DNA of 64,000 bases, from contig NZ_CP113060.1 in NCBI RefSeq assembly GCF_026625725.1, positions 3,974,001-4,038,000 of the forward strand, in the 5' to 3' direction. The translations under genes and the position numbers were made by a program. Shown here piece by piece: positions 7,161-15,070 of the stretch. How positions within the stretch are numbered: position 1 is the first letter of the stretch; every line of letters begins with the position of its first letter. This stretch comes from Pseudomonas sp. SL4(2022). GTDB taxonomy: Bacteria; Pseudomonadota; Gammaproteobacteria; Pseudomonadales; Pseudomonadaceae. The notes beneath the pieces are model-generated. The model made no database searches, had not been told where the DNA came from, and saw only the letters and a list, made by a program, of their open reading frames with translations.

Positions 7161-8444
7161 ATGACTGATCGTGATTCGAAGGCCCTAAGCCTGCACAGCC
7201 GCCGTAACTTTCTGAGAACCTCGATAGCTGTCGCCGGCACCTTAGGTGGTGTCGCCGCCCTTGGCCTGAGCGCACCCGCTTCGCTGCGCAGCGTGGCCTG
7301 GGCCGCCGGCTCCGATGCACCGGAAAAGGCTGCGCTGAAAGTTGGTTTTATTCCGCTGACCGACTGCGCCTCGGTCGTAGTCGCAGCTACTCAGGGCTTT
7401 GGCGAGAAATACGGCCTGACCATCACCCCGAGTAAAGAAGCCTCCTGGGCCGGTGTGCGCGACAAACTGAATACCGGCGAGCTGGATGCCGCCCACGTGC
7501 TGTACGGCATGATGTATGGCGCGCAGCTGGGCATCGCCGGGCCGCAGAAGGATATGGCGGTACTGATGGGCCTGAACCAGAACGGCCAGGCCATCACCCT
7601 CTCCAAACAGCTCAAAGAGGCCGGCGTCACCAACGGTGCACAACTGGCCGAGCATGTGAAAAAAGGCGGAAACCCGCTGACTTTCGCCCAGACTTTCCCC
7701 ACCGGTACCCACGCCATGTGGCTGTATTACTGGCTGGCGAGCCTGGGCATCAACCCGATGAGCGATGTGAAAACCATCGTCGTGCCACCACCGCAGATGG
7801 TCGCCAATATGCGCGTCGGCAATATGGACGGCTTCTGCGTCGGTGAGCCCTGGGGCGCGCGGGCGATTGCCGACAAGATTGGTTTCACCGCCGTCACGAC
7901 TCAGCAGATCTGGCCGGATCACCCGGAAAAGGTCCTCGGTGCCACCCGCACTTTTATCGAGCAATACCCCAACGCGGCCCGCGCGCTGATCATGGCGGTG
8001 CTGGACGCCAGCCAGTTTATCGAAGCCAGCGAGGAAAACCGTAAGAGCACGGCCAAGTTGATTTCCGGCAAGGCCTACGTCAATGCACCGGTCAAGGTGA
8101 TCGAGCCGCGCTTCCTCAGCCAGTATGAGGACGGCCTGGGCAACAGCTGGAAAGACGATCACGCCATGGCCTTCTGCAAGAACGGCACGGTGAACTTCCC
8201 GTATCACTCCGACGGCATGTGGTTTATGACCCAATTCAAGCGTTGGGGCCTGATCAAGGAAGACCCGAATTACCCCGTCGTCGCCGCCGGGGTCAACCAG
8301 GTTGCGCTGTACAAAGAAGCCGCCAGTGCGTTGAACATCCCTGTGCCGGCCAGCTCGCTGCGTAGCAGCATGCTGATCGACGGCAACGTATGGAATGGCT
8401 CCGAGCCAGCTGCCTATGCCAACTCTTTTGCGATTAAAGCCTGA
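7161..8444 (+). CDS. nrtA: Nitrate ABC transporter substrate-binding protein (Tat-exported)
   Basis: This periplasmic protein captures nitrate (and probably nitrite) for import. The 427 residues begin with a twin-arginine signal: SRRNFLRTS at about residues 14-22, then a hydrophobic stretch ending SVAWAAGS. The rest is the NrtA/CmpA fold, with KVGFIPLTDCASVVVAATQG, TFAQTFPTGTHAMWLYYWLA, VVPPPQMVANM and GFCVGEPW. AGAGAGGAC precedes ATG 7161; the frame is open further upstream but that part lies inside the leader terminator. It heads nrtABC, controlled by the sigma-54 promoter and ANTAR leader. Its closest relative in the window is NasS. Confidence 0.96.
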   Translation: MTDRDSKALSLHSRRNFLRTSIAVAGTLGGVAALGLSAPASLRSVAWAAGSDAPEKAALKVGFIPLTDCASVVVAATQGFGEKYGLTITPSKEASWAGVRDKLNTGELDAAHVLYGMMYGAQLGIAGPQKDMAVLMGLNQNGQAITLSKQLKEAGVTNGAQLAEHVKKGGNPLTFAQTFPTGTHAMWLYYWLASLGINPMSDVKTIVVPPPQMVANMRVGNMDGFCVGEPWGARAIADKIGFTAVTTQQIWPDHPEKVLGATRTFIEQYPNAARALIMAVLDASQFIEASEENRKSTAKLISGKAYVNAPVKVIEPRFLSQYEDGLGNSWKDDHAMAFCKNGTVNFPYHSDGMWFMTQFKRWGLIKEDPNYPVVAAGVNQVALYKEAASALNIPVPASSLRSSMLIDGNVWNGSEPAAYANSFAIKA

Positions 8445-8458
8445 TTGGGAGGTTCGTG

Positions 8459-9310
8459 ATGAACGCACCACTGAAAACCCCATTGCCCTTGCCTGCGCCA
8501 ACAAGCAAAGCGTCACGCCTGGTGCTGCCAGGCGTGACGGCGCTGAGCAGCCTGCTCAAGGCGGTTGTGCCGCCATTACTCGGCATCGCACTGTTTATTG
8601 GCGTGTGGGCGCTGATTGCGAGCAAAAGCGAGGGTCTGCCAGGCCCAGTCAGTACCTGGGCGGCGGCACTGGAGCTGTTTGCCAACCCCTTCTATGACAA
8701 CGGCCCGAATGACATGGGCATCGGCTGGAATATCCTGCATTCGCTGGGCCGCGTCAGTATCGGCTTTGGTTTGGCGGCGTTGGTGGGCATTCCGCTGGGC
8801 TTTGCCATCGGCCGCTTTGCTTTCTTGGCCAGCATGCTCTCGCCGATCATCAGCCTGCTGCGTCCGGTTTCGCCGCTGGCTTGGCTACCGATTGGTCTGC
8901 TGGTGTTCGAAGCGGCTGGCCCGGCGTCGATCTGGGTGATTTTCATCAGCTCAATCTGGCCGATCATCCTCAACACCGCCGCCGGTGTGTCCAGCGTGCC
9001 GCAGGATTATCTGAACGTGGCGCGGGTGCTCAAGCTCTCGGAGTTCAAGGTGCTCACACGCATCCTGTTTCCCGCCGTGTTGCCACACCTGATGACCGGC
9101 ATTCGCCTGGCCATTGGCGTGGCCTGGCTGGTAATTGTCGCCGCCGAGATGCTCACCGGCGGCACGGGCCTGGGTTTCTGGGTGTGGGATGAGTGGAACA
9201 ACCTCAACGTCGAACACATCCTGATCGCCATCATCATCGTCGGCCTGGTCGGCCTGGCTTTGGAGCAACTGCTGTTGCTGCTGGCCAAACGTTTCGACTA
9301 CGCCAGCTAA
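8459..9310 (+). CDS. nrtB: Nitrate ABC transporter permease
   Basis: An inner-membrane permease of 283 residues for nitrate import, of the SsuC/TauC/NrtB type. It has hydrophobic segments such as PPLLGIALFIGVWALIASK near residue 40, FGLAALVGIPLGFAIG, and LALEQLLLLLA near the end. The coupling loop is the usual EAA-like motif around NVARVLKLSEFKVLTRILFP (about 170-190). GGGAGGT at 8447-8453 favours ATG 8459 over the GTG three bases earlier. It follows nrtA by 14 bp and precedes the ATPase gene by 39 bp. Confidence 0.95.
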   Translation: MNAPLKTPLPLPAPTSKASRLVLPGVTALSSLLKAVVPPLLGIALFIGVWALIASKSEGLPGPVSTWAAALELFANPFYDNGPNDMGIGWNILHSLGRVSIGFGLAALVGIPLGFAIGRFAFLASMLSPIISLLRPVSPLAWLPIGLLVFEAAGPASIWVIFISSIWPIILNTAAGVSSVPQDYLNVARVLKLSEFKVLTRILFPAVLPHLMTGIRLAIGVAWLVIVAAEMLTGGTGLGFWVWDEWNNLNVEHILIAIIIVGLVGLALEQLLLLLAKRFDYAS

Positions 9311-9349
9311 AGCAGGCCAGCTTGAGCAGACACGCTAAGGAGCCGCAAC

Positions 9350-10141
9350 ATGGATAAATTCGTAGAGCTGACTCAGGTCGGCAAGCATTTCGGCACCAAG
9401 AAAGGCCGCTTCCAGGCCCTCACCGACGTCAACCTGAGCATTGTCAAGGGTGAGTTCGTCACCCTGATCGGCCATTCGGGTTGCGGTAAATCCACCGTGC
9501 TCAACCTGATCGCCGGCCTGCTCGAGGCCAGCGAAGGCGGTCTGATCTGCAACGGCCGCGAGATCGACGGTCCTGGCCCGGAGCGTGGCGTGGTGTTCCA
9601 GAACCACAGCCTGCTGCCCTGGATGACCTGCTACGGCAACGTCTACCTGGCGGTGGAAAAGGTCTTCGCCGGCAAGGAGAGCAAGGCCCAGCTCAAGGAG
9701 CGCACCGAAGCGGCGCTGGCCATGGTGGGCCTGAGCCACGCCACCTACAAGCACCCGAATGAAATCTCTGGCGGCATGAAGCAGCGCGTTGGCATCGCCC
9801 GCGCCCTGGCCATGCAGCCCAAGGTGCTGTTGATGGACGAACCCTTCGGCGCGCTGGACGCCCTGACCCGCGCGCACCTGCAGGACGAACTGCTGCGCAT
9901 CGTCGGCGAAACCCACAGCACGGTGGTGATGGTCACCCACGATGTCGATGAGGCGGTGCTGCTCTCCGATCGCATCGTGATGATGACCAACGGCCCGGCT
10001 GCGACCGTGGGCGATATCGTCAAGGTCGAGCTGGCGCGCCCACGGGATCGCCTGACCCTGGCCAATGACCCGCACTACCACGCCTACCGCACCGCCGTGC
10101 TGGAGTTTCTCTACCAGCGCCAGCAACGCCCGGCAGCCTAG
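9350..10141 (+). CDS. nrtC: Nitrate ABC transporter ATP-binding protein
   Basis: A 263-residue ATPase driving NrtB. All nucleotide-binding motifs are present: Walker A GHSGCGKST (about 42-50), Q-loop VVFQNHSLLPW, signature SGGMKQRVGIARAL, Walker B VLLMDEP, D-loop GALD and H-loop VTHDVDEA. There is no extra C-terminal NrtA-like domain of the cyanobacterial NrtC kind, so it corresponds to NrtD/NasD-type single-domain subunits; the symbol follows operon order. AAGGAG precedes ATG 9350. Its last four bases overlap the stop end of the convergent hydrolase gene, with no terminator between. Confidence 0.94.
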   Translation: MDKFVELTQVGKHFGTKKGRFQALTDVNLSIVKGEFVTLIGHSGCGKSTVLNLIAGLLEASEGGLICNGREIDGPGPERGVVFQNHSLLPWMTCYGNVYLAVEKVFAGKESKAQLKERTEAALAMVGLSHATYKHPNEISGGMKQRVGIARALAMQPKVLLMDEPFGALDALTRAHLQDELLRIVGETHSTVVMVTHDVDEAVLLSDRIVMMTNGPAATVGDIVKVELARPRDRLTLANDPHYHAYRTAVLEFLYQRQQRPAA

Positions 10142-11031
10142 GGCGCAGGCGTCGCACCGATGCGCTGGAAGAAGGTTTCCACTGCATCGGTGTAGGCGCC
10201 CGGCATGCCTAATTGCGCATTGATCTCGCCGTGCGACAACGCCAGTGGCAATACCGTGACCTGCATACCCAACTCACTGCCTCGCTTGGCAAAGCCCTGC
10301 GCCTGACGGCATGCTTCTTCGCGTTTGCTGGAGCAGACGGCCAGCATTGGTGCGCCTGCTTGCTGCAAACGCCGCACGGGCGATGCAGCACGCCAATAGG
10401 CCGGGTCCTGGCCAAACGCCTTGTCATACAGGCGGTAGTGCCTGTCGCGCATAATGCGTTCAACATCAAACGCCGCACTGTCGAGTGCCACAGTGCCCAA
10501 CCAGGGTTTTACAGCATAAGCCTGGCCAATCTCAGGAGCAGCACTGAGCAGGCTGACCAAATGCGCACCTGCCGAATGCCCCAACAGCACCACGCGCTGC
10601 GGGTCCCCACCCCAGCCTGTTGCATGTTGCTGGACGTAGCTCAGCGCCTGGGCTATGTCCTCGGCCTGTTGCACGGGCATCGCATCCGGAATCAGGCGAT
10701 AGTTCACCGAGACAAACAGATACCCCTGGGGTAACCAGCGCGCCAGTTTGTTCTCAACCACCCGGTCCATGCGTTTGTCGCCCTTGTCCCAGGCGCCGCC
10801 GTGCACCATCAGCAGAATCGGTGCCGACTTGGCCTTTAGTGGGCGGTACACATCCAGACGCTGACGCGCATGCGTGCCATAAGGCAGATCGGCCAACAGC
10901 TCTGCGCCAAGCTGCGCGGCGCTCTTGGCACTGCGTCGATCACTCAGGGCATCGCGCAGCCCCTGTGCCTGCACATCCACTAAGCACAACAGCATCAGCA
11001 GCGCGCCGATGCTCAATCGTCCGAGTTTCAT
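10138..11031 (-). CDS. Secreted alpha/beta hydrolase (BD-FAE/carboxylesterase-like)
   Basis: A 297-residue exported hydrolase. MKLGRLSIGALLMLLCLVDVQAQG is a signal peptide cleaved after VQA, pointing to the periplasm. The oxyanion motif LLMVHGGAWDKGDKR, the nucleophile elbow LLGHSAGAHLV, an Asp in TVALDSAAFDV and a late His in LALSHGEINA give a complete esterase-type triad. The family acts on carboxylic esters or peptidic substrates, but the substrate here cannot be told. The start at 11031 is preferred because the signal peptide begins there; the frame could start seven codons earlier. It overlaps the nrtC end by four bases. Confidence 0.87.
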   Translation of the reverse strand: MKLGRLSIGALLMLLCLVDVQAQGLRDALSDRRSAKSAAQLGAELLADLPYGTHARQRLDVYRPLKAKSAPILLMVHGGAWDKGDKRMDRVVENKLARWLPQGYLFVSVNYRLIPDAMPVQQAEDIAQALSYVQQHATGWGGDPQRVVLLGHSAGAHLVSLLSAAPEIGQAYAVKPWLGTVALDSAAFDVERIMRDRHYRLYDKAFGQDPAYWRAASPVRRLQQAGAPMLAVCSSKREEACRQAQGFAKRGSELGMQVTVLPLALSHGEINAQLGMPGAYTDAVETFFQRIGATPAP

Positions 11032-11164
11032 GCTTAACCTGCCCCATGCCATCAGGATGATCGGCAGATCATCACTGTTTTACCCGCCGCCTGCATCAGC
11101 GGCTGCCCGGCAAAGACGAACGGGGTTAACATTCGCCACCTTTCGCTGACGACCGGATGCTGGC

Positions 11165-11614
11165 ATGGCCCGCCTGAAACTTGAGTTCCCCGAAGACCAG
11201 TTCTGCTACAGCACCCACCTGACGGTGCGGGTGACCGACATTAACGCGGCCAATCACCTGGGCAACGACTCGATGATTTCGATGATTTCCGAAGCCCGGG
11301 CACGTTTTCTGTTCGAGTTCGGCATCGTCGAAACCCAGGAAGATGGCACTGGCATCATCGTCACCGACCTGGCCACTACCTACCGCGCCGAAGCCCATGC
11401 CCGCGACCAGTTGCTATTCGAGGTCGGGGTGATGGATTTCAACAAATATGGTGGCGATATCACCTTTCGCATTACCCGCCCAGCCGATGGCAACCTGGTG
11501 GCCATGGCCAAGTCCGGCTTTGTCTTTTTCAACTACAAATTGGGTAAAGTGGTGCCGATGCCAGCGTCCTTCAGCACGACCTTCAGCAAGGTCAACTGGC
11601 TGGACCAGCCATAG
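11165..11614 (+). CDS. Hotdog-fold acyl-CoA thioesterase (4HBT-type)
   Basis: A 149-residue cytoplasmic protein of the hotdog thioesterase superfamily. The N-terminal strand and turn RVTDINAANHLGNDSMISMI has the (D/N)xNxxxHLGN arrangement of the 4HBT family, where the Asp or Asn is catalytic. It is followed by the long helix EARARFLFEFG and by strands ending in FNYKLGKVVPMP. Such enzymes hydrolyse acyl-CoA thioesters of fatty or aromatic acids; the natural substrate is not apparent. It is a single gene read toward the nirB leader, and no terminator was noticed after it. Confidence 0.85.
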   Translation: MARLKLEFPEDQFCYSTHLTVRVTDINAANHLGNDSMISMISEARARFLFEFGIVETQEDGTGIIVTDLATTYRAEAHARDQLLFEVGVMDFNKYGGDITFRITRPADGNLVAMAKSGFVFFNYKLGKVVPMPASFSTTFSKVNWLDQP

Positions 11615-11705
11615 ACACTGGTCAATTTTTAGTCAGCCATCACGTGACAGCCTGCACATCCTCTGCTAGGCCTAAAGCAGAACAACAAAAAAGCAGGGAA
11701 TCACG

Positions 11706-11855
11706 ATGCCAACCACGCGCAGCCATGTCCGCCACGCCGGGCTGTTGAGCAGCCTACTCGCTCTGGCCCTTCTGACCCTTCCGCTTCCCACCCAGGCGTT
11801 AAGCACTGCGGTAGAGGATGCCATCTACACAACCGACGTCCGTGGCAGCCGCTGA
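11706..11855 (+). CDS. Possible 49-aa exported small protein or gene remnant
   Basis: A short frame with a plausible ribosome site (AGCAGGGAA) reads MPTTRSHVRHAGLLSSLLAL, then a hydrophobic core ending PLPTQALS, like a signal peptide, followed by about 17 residues and a stop. Either it is a tiny exported peptide, or the signal-peptide end of a larger gene that has decayed; no continuation is obvious in the roughly 190 bp that follow. The gap before the nirB promoter otherwise holds nothing I recognise. Coding status is uncertain. Confidence 0.35.
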   Translation: MPTTRSHVRHAGLLSSLLALALLTLPLPTQALSTAVEDAIYTTDVRGSR

Positions 11856-12047
11856 ACCTCTGCTGCGCATATGGGGCCGTCACATGCGACCGATCTGGCA
11901 TCGCAGTGACGGTCACGGTTTTTCAGGGCAGCACCTTGCCGCCAAGACGCACCACGCCAGCGCACGGCGCACCATGAGAGTGCCAGAGTCACCCCTTCAA
12001 CCAGGCAAACGCTCTTAAAGCCCTGCAAAACAGCACGCGCTATGTGT

Positions 12048-12063
12048 TGGCACACGACCTGCA
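12048..12063 (+). promoter_or_regulatory. Sigma-54 promoter of nirBD-nasA-cobA
   Basis: TGGCACACGACCTGCA matches TGGCACG-N4-TTGCA with 10 bases between GG (12049-12050) and GC (12061-12062). The predicted start near 12074 is about 16 bases before the first ANTAR hairpin, the same geometry as in the nrtABC leader. Confidence 0.78.
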
Positions 12064-12089
12064 TTGTCACTGACACAATTTAATAAAGC

Positions 12090-12132
12090 GCGACCTTCAA
12101 CGAAGAGGGTCGCACTTCCCGAGAGAACGGGA
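12090..12132 (+). promoter_or_regulatory. Tandem ANTAR (NasT) target hairpins, nirB leader
   Basis: Hairpin 1 has a 9-bp stem (GCGACCTTC with GAGGGTCGC, one G-U pair) around hexaloop AACGAA (12099-12104). Hairpin 2 has a 5-bp stem TCCCG/CGGGA (12117-12132) around AGAGAA. Both loops carry A1 and G4, the ANTAR recognition pattern. Unlike the nrtABC leader, hairpin 2 does not overlap the following terminator; instead its 3' arm CGGGAC is repeated in the terminator's 3' arm. Confidence 0.85.
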
Positions 12133-12139
12133 CTTGGAC

Positions 12140-12179
12140 AAAGGCGTCCTCGCTAGGTGACTAGCGGGACGCCTTTTTT
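12140..12179 (+). terminator. Regulated leader terminator before nirB
   Basis: AAAGGCGTCC (12140-12149) pairs with GGACGCCTTT (12167-12176), with an inner perfect stem CGCTAG/CTAGCG and loop GTGA, ending in six T. It lies 33 bp before the nirB start, directly after the ANTAR hairpins. Confidence 0.92.
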
Positions 12180-12212
12180 GTTTTGCGCGTGTTTAATCAG
12201 GAGATGGCCGGC

Positions 12213-14669
12213 ATGCAGAAGCTCAAGCTGGTGATGATCGGTAACGGCATGGCAGGTGTACGCACCCTCGAAGAGCTGCTCAAGCTCGCCCCCGATCTCT
12301 ATGACATTACGGTGTTCGGCGCCGAACCCCATCCGAACTACAACCGCATCCTGCTCTCGCCGGTACTGGCCGGCGAACAGACCTTCGAGGAGATCATCCT
12401 CAACGACCTCAACTGGTATGCCGAAAACAACATCCAGCTGATGCTCAACCGCAAAGTGGTCAGCGTCGACCGTAAGAAACGCGTGGTTACAGCCTCCGAC
12501 GGCAGCAGCGCCGAATACGACCGCCTGCTCATTGCCACCGGCTCCACCCCCTTTATCCTGCCGATCCCTGGCAACAAGTTGGCCGGGGTAATCGGCTACC
12601 GCGACGTGGCCGACACCCAGGCCATGATCAACACCGCCAAAACCCACAACCATGCCGTGGTCATCGGCGGCGGCCTGCTCGGCCTGGAAGCGGCTAACGG
12701 CCTGAAAATGCGCGGCATGGACGTAACCGTGGTGCACCTTTCCGATTGGCTGCTGGAGCGCCAACTCGACCGCACGGCCGGTAAGCTGCTGCAAAGCGCC
12801 TTGGAAGCACGCGGCATTCACTTCCGCCTGAATGAGCAAACCGAAGAGCTGATGGACAACGGTGAAGGCCGGGTCTGCGCCGTGCAGTTCAAGAGCGGTG
12901 ACGTGATCCCCGCCGACCTGGTGGTAATGGCCGCCGGCATCCGTCCCAACACCGAACTGGCGGAAAAGGCCGGCATCCCGTGCAACCGCGGCATCCTGGT
13001 CAACGACACCCTGCAGACCTACGACCCGCGCATCTACTCGATCGGCGAGTGCGCTAACCACCGTGGCATCGCCTACGGCCTGGTCGCGCCGCTGTTCGAA
13101 CAAGCAAAAGTCTGCGCCAACCACCTGGCCCAACTCGGCTTCGCCCGCTATCAGGGCTCGGTCACCTCGACCAAGCTCAAGGTCACCGGCATCGACCTGT
13201 TCTCTGCCGGCGACTTTATGGGCGGCGAAGGCACCGAGACCATCATCCTCTCCGACCCCATCGGCGGCGTGTACAAGAAGCTGGTGATCAAGAACGACAT
13301 CCTGGTCGGTGGCTGCCTGTATGGCGACACCGCCGATGGCGGCTGGTATTTCCGCCAGATCAAGGAAAACGCCAACATCAGCCAGATCCGTGACCACCTG
13401 ATGTTCGGTGAAAGTGCCCTTGGCGACGTCGGCCACCAGGGCCAGAGCAGCGCGGCGAACATGCCCGACAGCATGGAAGTGTGCGGTTGCAACGGCGTGT
13501 GCAAGGGCACCATCGTCAAGGCGATCCAGGAGAACGGCCTGTTCAGCGTCGATGACGTGAAGAAGCACACCAAGGCAGCCAGCTCCTGCGGCTCCTGCGC
13601 CGGTTTGGTCGAACAGATTCTGATCAGCACGGTCGGCGGCGCTGCCGAGGTGAAACCGAAAAGCGAGAAAGCCATCTGCGGTTGCAGCGACCTGAACCAT
13701 GGGCAGATCCGCCAGGCGATTCGCGAGCAGCACCTGGTCAACATGGCCGACACCATGACCGCGCTACGCTGGAGCACGCCCAACGGCTGCGCCACCTGCC
13801 GCCCGGCGCTGAACTACTACCTGATTTCTACCTGGTCGGGCGAAGCCAAGGACGACCCGCAGTCGCGCCTGATCAACGAACGCGCCCACGCCAACATCCA
13901 GAAGGATGGCACCTATTCGGTGGTGCCACGCATGTGGGGCGGCGTGACCAACCCGTCCGAGCTGCGCCGCATCGCCGACGTGGCCGACAAATACAACGTG
14001 CCGATGGTCAAGGTCACCGGTGGCCAGCGTATCGACCTGCTGGGCATCAAGAAGGAAGACCTACCGGGCGTGTGGAAGGATCTGGACATGCCCTCCGGCC
14101 ACGCCTACGGCAAGTCCATCCGTACCGTGAAGACCTGCGTGGGCAGCGAGTTCTGCCGCTTCGGCACGCAGAACTCCACCCAGCTGGGCATCGACCTGGA
14201 GCACGACCTGTTCAACATGTGGTCGCCGCACAAGGTCAAGCTGGCCGTCTCCGGCTGCCCGCGCAACTGCGCCGAGGCCGGCATCAAGGACGTCGGCATC
14301 ATCGGCGTGGATTCGGGCTTCGAGATGTACATCGGCGGTAACGGCGGGATCAAGACCGAGGTGGCCGAGTTTTTCGTCAAGCTGAAAACCGCCGAAGAAG
14401 TGCGCGAATACAACGGCGCCTTCCTGCAGCTGTACCGCGAAGAGGCCTTCTACCTGGAGCGCACGGTGCACTACCTGCAGCGCGTCGGCATGGCGCACAT
14501 CAAGCAGGCCGTGGTGGACAACGCCGAGAACCGCAAAGCCCTGAATACGCGCCTGCAGTTCGCCCTGTCGTTCGAACAGGACCCGTGGAAGGCACGCATC
14601 GAAACCCCGCAACTGAAGAAAGAGTTCGACCGCATCAGCGTCGTGAACCTCGAGGAGGCCTCTGTATGA
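12213..14669 (+). CDS. nirB: Assimilatory nitrite reductase [NAD(P)H] large subunit
   Basis: NirB reduces nitrite to ammonium in the cytoplasm using NAD(P)H, FAD, Fe-S clusters and siroheme. The 818 residues show the full order: FAD domain (LVMIGNGMAGVRTLEELL), NAD domain (HAVVIGGGLLGLEAANGL, about 155), two BFD-like 2Fe-2S modules (VCGCNGVCKG with SCGSCAGL; ICGCSDLNHG with GCATCRP), then the siroheme/4Fe-4S half with TCVGSEFCRFGTQNS and SGCPRNCAEAG. ATG 12213 lies 9 bp from CAGGAG; an ATG at 12204 directly abuts it and is less likely. The gene overlaps nirD by ATGA. Expression should depend on sigma-54 and NasT. Confidence 0.97.
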   Translation: MQKLKLVMIGNGMAGVRTLEELLKLAPDLYDITVFGAEPHPNYNRILLSPVLAGEQTFEEIILNDLNWYAENNIQLMLNRKVVSVDRKKRVVTASDGSSAEYDRLLIATGSTPFILPIPGNKLAGVIGYRDVADTQAMINTAKTHNHAVVIGGGLLGLEAANGLKMRGMDVTVVHLSDWLLERQLDRTAGKLLQSALEARGIHFRLNEQTEELMDNGEGRVCAVQFKSGDVIPADLVVMAAGIRPNTELAEKAGIPCNRGILVNDTLQTYDPRIYSIGECANHRGIAYGLVAPLFEQAKVCANHLAQLGFARYQGSVTSTKLKVTGIDLFSAGDFMGGEGTETIILSDPIGGVYKKLVIKNDILVGGCLYGDTADGGWYFRQIKENANISQIRDHLMFGESALGDVGHQGQSSAANMPDSMEVCGCNGVCKGTIVKAIQENGLFSVDDVKKHTKAASSCGSCAGLVEQILISTVGGAAEVKPKSEKAICGCSDLNHGQIRQAIREQHLVNMADTMTALRWSTPNGCATCRPALNYYLISTWSGEAKDDPQSRLINERAHANIQKDGTYSVVPRMWGGVTNPSELRRIADVADKYNVPMVKVTGGQRIDLLGIKKEDLPGVWKDLDMPSGHAYGKSIRTVKTCVGSEFCRFGTQNSTQLGIDLEHDLFNMWSPHKVKLAVSGCPRNCAEAGIKDVGIIGVDSGFEMYIGGNGGIKTEVAEFFVKLKTAEEVREYNGAFLQLYREEAFYLERTVHYLQRVGMAHIKQAVVDNAENRKALNTRLQFALSFEQDPWKARIETPQLKKEFDRISVVNLEEASV

Positions 14670-14983
14670 ACTGGCTGGATATCTGCGCGCTGGAAGACAT
14701 CAACGTGCTCGGTTCGCGCATCATCAGCGGCCCGAAAGGCCATATCGCGCTGTTTAGGACTTCCGCAGATGAGGTGTTTGCCCTCGACGACCGTTGTCCG
14801 CACAAAGGCGGCCCGCTGTCCCAGGGGCTGATCTACGGCAAACGCGTGGCCTGCCCGCTGCACAATTGGCAGATCGAGTTGGAGAGCGGCAGCGCTGTGG
14901 CACCGGACGTGGGCTGCGCGCACCGACATGACGCCAAGGTGGAAAACGGTCGGGTGTTGCTGGCATCCGCGCAACGCAACTAG
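14666..14983 (+). CDS. nirD: Nitrite reductase small subunit (Rieske-type)
   Basis: NirD is the 105-residue Rieske-like partner of NirB. The Rieske fold is clear: ALDDRCPHKGGPLSQG and, 20 residues later, CPLHNWQIEL. Here both Cys-x-His pairs are present (CPH and CPLH), so a 2Fe-2S cluster is possible, although many NirD proteins lack a full set. The start overlaps the nirB stop (ATGA) with GAGGAGG upstream, giving translational coupling. An 87-bp gap with a REP-like hairpin separates it from nasA. Confidence 0.94.
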   Translation: MNWLDICALEDINVLGSRIISGPKGHIALFRTSADEVFALDDRCPHKGGPLSQGLIYGKRVACPLHNWQIELESGSAVAPDVGCAHRHDAKVENGRVLLASAQRN

Positions 14984-14991
14984 CCCGCTTC

Positions 14992-15034
14992 GTGGGAGGC
15001 GCTTCAGCGGCGACGGTCGCGGCTGAAGCCCCTC
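14992..15034. repeat. REP-like hairpin between nirD and nasA
   Basis: GTGGGAGGCGCTTCAGCGGC begins a Pseudomonas REP-type unit. Its core 15001-15013 pairs with 15017-15029 with one mismatch and a 3-base loop. It lies inside an operon, where REP hairpins can stabilise upstream mRNA or lower downstream expression. Confidence 0.75.
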
Positions 15035-15070
15035 GCACCAGAACGTCCCCTCGCCCCAGGAGCTCCGAAC

